64,000 nucleotides of DNA from NCBI GenBank assembly GCA_016490735.1, contig JAEMWC010000262.1:302001-366000 (forward strand). The letters are read 5' to 3'. The position numbers and the translations under genes are program-made. Shown here piece by piece: positions 1 through 64,000 of this stretch. Source of the stretch: Pachyseris speciosa (Eukaryota; Cnidaria; Anthozoa; Scleractinia; Pachyseridae). Numbering within the stretch: the first letter of the stretch is position 1; every line of letters begins with the position of its first letter. Below the pieces are notes generated by a model, which saw nothing but the letters and a program-made list of their open reading frames with translations, did no database searches and was not told the origin of the DNA.

Positions 1-383
1 GGTATTTCTTGTGTAACGACGGCATGGAAGTCCGCCAATTTACTTTTTAGCTATTTTTTGGAACCGTGTCGAGCCACCTGGTCCTGTTGACAAAATATTG
101 CATTATTTACATGTCAAAACTCGCCAAAATTGTCTTGCCAGGTACCAGAATCCACTCAAAAAAGGGCTAAAGACACAGCTTCACTCCGTGACTAACCATC
201 ACTCGCTCGCATACTTTCGGCGGCCTACTTCGTGTGAAATTGCTTCCCACTTCTCTTTTCTTTCAAAGGATTGCCTCTACCCATCAACCCGGCTTTAGGA
301 TGCAAGCAGGGAGCTTCTGAGGTGGAAAATAGCTCTAAAAACACACTTATAAATCAAATAAGTAACGAATTGTAGCTGCAGTG
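1..383. other. No gene recognised
   Basis: Both strands were read. The short open frames here have no recognisable domain and no convincing splice sites. If the large + strand gene has a signal-peptide exon, it is not visible here and probably lies upstream of the window. Confidence 0.5.
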
Positions 384-990
384 ATCGTTTATGCACCTAT
401 CCATGTTAGTCCCGAGGGGTGGGGGGTGGGATACGGCATGAGGTGGGGACTTTGATCGACATTTCCTGCCCTGGGTGGGGAATTTTGACAAACTTTGAAA
501 ACTGAGATAACATTCATCAAAGACCGTTTCCTAAGCTTGGCCTTTGCCATGGTAAAATGCACGATGCGATGCTGCCTTCTTGAAAACCGACAGAGCAGAG
601 CCTGGATATGAGTGACTTGCTATCATGAAAATACCCAAAAGTCCACGTGAGGCAGAACAAGATGGAGGAAAGAAAGGTAAGGAAAATTTGCCCAATCTGT
701 TGTTGCTATAAGCCATCGGTTTCTTTCGGTGTTCTTTCATCCCGTTCTTAAAAGAAACAAATAAACTGAGATTTTTAAACCTGGAGTGTTTGTATTGTTT
801 AAGCATTTAACAGGTCAGCCTCTTGGATCTCAATCAATACAGTAGGGAACTTTGAACTCGAAACTTTACCCCACGAGTGGGGAGGTTTGACTCAAAATTT
901 GCGTTTCGGATCAAAGTCCCCACCCTATCCCGTATCCCCCCCCCCCCCCCCTTTGGGACTAACATTAATAGGTGCATTAAAAATAAACGA
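384..990. mobile_element. Terminal-inverted-repeat element (MITE-like)
   Basis: The left end (about 387-440) reads as the motif GCACCTATCCATGTTAGTCCC followed by a G-rich tract. Its reverse complement with few changes ends the element at about 945-990. The interior has no transposase-like frame, and a C homopolymer lies near 937-951. This is most simply a non-autonomous DNA element; the family is not recognised. Confidence 0.5.
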
Positions 991-1444
991 CAGCTAGCGT
1001 GACGAGCGTGACAACAAAGATAGAGTCTTCGATGTTGTGGACCAGCGAAATCTCCGTGGTAACCCCTTATCTGGATCCGGAAAATGCAAAAAAGGTGACC
1101 AAATCTCCGGTTGAAAAAGAGTTAATGGTTGACTTCTGACATATGATTCAATTATCCATCGCTTCGATGTTGCTTGGATGGTTAACGGGCATAAACGCTT
1201 ACCGGTTATAATCTTTTTCGCGGCTAATTTCATGTGATATTGTCGATTTAAAGGCATTATTATTACTCCTGTATGCCGCAATTGCAATTTTAATACGGCA
1301 AGCTGACAAGAATCTTGGAAAACTGTTTTGTTTAGTTTAAGGCAGTAGATGTGACTCCCAACAGGCAATTCGATTTTTTCTTTTTGACTTTACTTATAAC
1401 ATTACGCAGTGGAAGCAGATATGGATACCTTTTTTTTTTGGTAG
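991..1444. other. No gene recognised; ends in a splice acceptor
   Basis: No domain is visible. The stretch ends in a T-rich tract (1430-1440) and a TAG acceptor at 1442-1444, directly before the fibrinogen exon. Confidence 0.5.
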
Positions 1445-62277
<60,833 letters not shown>

Positions 62278-62479
62278 CGTCACAAAATGCTCTGGTGTAC
62301 TGAAATCAATTACCCTTCTTTGAACTGGAGAAAGCTCTTGGTTTGAAATCGCTGCGTGTTTGCGAAACAAACTTTTTTAGGAAAACGCATTCGATGGGAA
62401 CAGGGATAAAATATCAGTAGTAGGAAGGATGGTGTTTAATTCTTCAACATAACTTGTCCACGAGCGGAGTCGAGAGAAG

Positions 62480-62485
62480 AATAAA
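62480..62485 (+). terminator. Candidate polyadenylation signal
   Basis: AATAAA lies about 200 bases after the last stop. No other strong signal lies between the stop and this point. Confidence 0.4.
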
Positions 62486-63035
62486 AAATAGTGATTACCA
62501 TCTCAGTTGAACACAACCTTAGTCGTATTATGCCCGAGCGGGATAAAACTACTGGATGCCGTTGGGTGCATAACTAACGACGCTAAGCAGAATGGAATAA
62601 TCAGTAAAATAATGGTCAGGAGCGAACTAGGACATAAGCATGTATTAGCAATTACTGCAATATGCATCGTCCTGTTAAATTTAACAATGTACGATAATGC
62701 ACTGATAATGCACTGAATTTGGAAACTCCAAGATTTATCATTTTGCCTCCGTGTGCCTTTGTTGTAGTGTCTTTATGGTAGTTACACCGCCAGAGGAGGT
62801 TGCACAGGTTCCCATGACGAACTGAAGAATAAAACGAACGACGTCGCCGTTCAGAGTGGCACACAAAATAATCTTTTAGTCACGTTAAAGGTGGCGTTTA
62901 TCAAGCCACGTGTATGGGTGCGAGATTGTGTTTATGGTAAGTTCTTCGCGGGATAAGGTCGCGAATAAATTGTCCCCAGGAACCATTTCACCATAGAACG
63001 GCATTAATAATACATAAATCAACCAAAGTTCACAC
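62486..63035. other. Downstream region, nothing recognised
   Basis: No gene or known element is seen on either strand. Confidence 0.45.
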
Positions 63036-63545
63036 TAAAACTGCCCCCGCTGTTAAGAATAATAGTGCATTTTGTATTGCTGTTTACTTATGTTTATACC
63101 GTTTGTTGCTTGTAGGAAAACTTTCATTTGCATTCATTTGTCATTCTCGCGGAAAGGCGAGAAAACCAAACAACAATCAACTGCACGAGAATAAATTCCA
63201 CGTCAGTTTTTCGAAAACAAATTCATAAAATGAGCAAGCATTCTGAAAATAATAGTACATTTTGTATTGCTGTTTACTTATCTTTATAACGTTTGTTGCT
63301 TGTAGGAAAAATTTCATTTGTCATTCTCGCGAAAAGGTGAGAAAACCAAAGAGCAATCAACTGCACAAGAATAAATTCCACGTTTCTCGAAAACAGAATT
63401 CATAAAGCATTTCTCACACCTTTCTCACAAATTTCTCACACCTTTCCACGCGCGAGAATGACAAACAAATGACAAATCCAAAGTTTTCCTACAAGCAACA
63501 AACGTTATAAATATAAGTAAACAGCAATATACAGTGTATTATTCG
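63036..63545. repeat. Direct and inverted repeat cluster
   Basis: A unit with TTGTATTGCTGTTTACTTAT, GTTTGTTGCTTGTAGGAAAA and CATTTGTCATTCTCGCG occurs at about 63070-63200 and 63250-63385. An inverted partial copy lies at 63445-63540. This is a fold-back-type arrangement. Confidence 0.7.
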
Positions 63546-64000
63546 AGCTACAAACTGACTAACTAGGTCTCTTGAAATGTTACGTGTCTAGTTTTCAGCT
63601 TCACAGGTGACTTTGAATTCGGCTGTAGGCCTCGACGTCTAACAAAGCTTTGTTGTTGATTGAGTCTTTCAGTCACTGGAAGCGACTTGTGTCTGACAAA
63701 TCGTAGTTTTGGAATAGGTTTTACGCCGACTCTTTCAGTCAATGAAAACGATTTGTGTGCCTGAGTCTTTCAACTGCTCTCAGTCGCTGGAAATGACAGG
63801 GGCACCCAACGAACCAAATCAACCAAAAGCTGTAGAAAGGCATTTTTAAGTGCCTTATGGTGTTTGAAGTCTGTTTAAAGCTTGTGGGATGTGGCTGAAG
63901 TGACAAGGATACTTCGAAAATTAATGTGATCAAGTAAGCTGAAGCCACTCAAAAGGCACTAAGGCCGCAAGGTAGCGGGCATTACCCCTTAAATCTACCA
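63546..64000. repeat. Composite of repeats shared with other introns
   Basis: 63800-63882 matches 22112-22195, and 63880-64000 matches the unit at 5437-5545 and 5685-5795. The window ends inside the second. A GAGTCTTTCAGTC-type word recurs at 63660-63785. Confidence 0.65.

Overview
The window looks like metazoan, most likely cnidarian (stony coral or sea anemone) DNA. It is AT-rich and intron-rich, and it carries a crowd of decayed Penelope-like elements, LINEs of several clades, tRNA-derived SINEs and fold-back MITEs. That placement is inference from gene architecture and repeat types; no species can be named.

One very large gene on the + strand explains almost all host coding signal, from about 1.4 kb to 62.3 kb. 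Reading exons and splice sites by eye gives this order: fibrinogen C domain (1445-2077), LamG-like domain (2686-2908, 3791-4143), TLDc domain (4514-4744, 5910-6207), EGF-like (20716-20826), an unrecognised Cys-containing exon (21244-21477), F5/8 type C no. 1 (22993-23318, 23873-24011), a damaged second LamG (31041-31584), SEA-like (39637-39755, 39905-39960, 40863-41008), FN3 1-3 (41308-43850), F5/8 type C no. 2 (45736-46052, 49154-49295), FN3 4-10 (49678-55674). A membrane channel module follows: a ligand-binding-like half plus TM1 (56048-56514), a pore with the potassium filter TTVGYGD (56744-56838, 57344-57500), the second ligand-binding half (58063-58129, 60015-60283, 60353-60503), a third membrane segment (61530-61704) and a cytoplasmic tail ending near 62277. 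The plan S1-TM1-P-TM2-S2-TM3 is that of glutamate-receptor-type channels, with the pore of a K+ channel as in GluR0 and AvGluR1, here joined to a huge adhesion-type ectodomain. Every module border where both sides can be read is phase 1, as expected of exon shuffling; one border late in the channel (60503/61530) does not fit.

The gene carries lesions: in-frame stops at 6051, 21306, 49274 and 60275, and single-base frame breaks in the TLDc, LamG-2, FN3-5, FN3-8, FN3-9, FN3-10 and tail exons. Most other exons, including the pore, are clean. It may be a recent pseudogene or paralogue, or the assembly may contain errors.

The introns hold the mobile DNA. From 7 to 20 kb there is a nested block: tandem tRNA-SINE units, at least four Penelope-like copies, and an L1/Tx1-type LINE with an inverted piece of its own 3' end. 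Hammerhead ribozyme motifs follow the Penelope endonuclease region on the same strand in four copies, and other hammerhead motifs lie nearby. From 25 to 28 kb a large inverted repeat carries minisatellite arrays. LINE fragments of other clades lie at 27, 29-30, 33-35 and 46-48 kb, a poly(A) retroposon with target-site duplication at 38.5-39.1 kb, and MITEs at 44, 58 and 59 kb. No rRNA gene, functional tRNA gene, CRISPR array or bacterial operon is visible.
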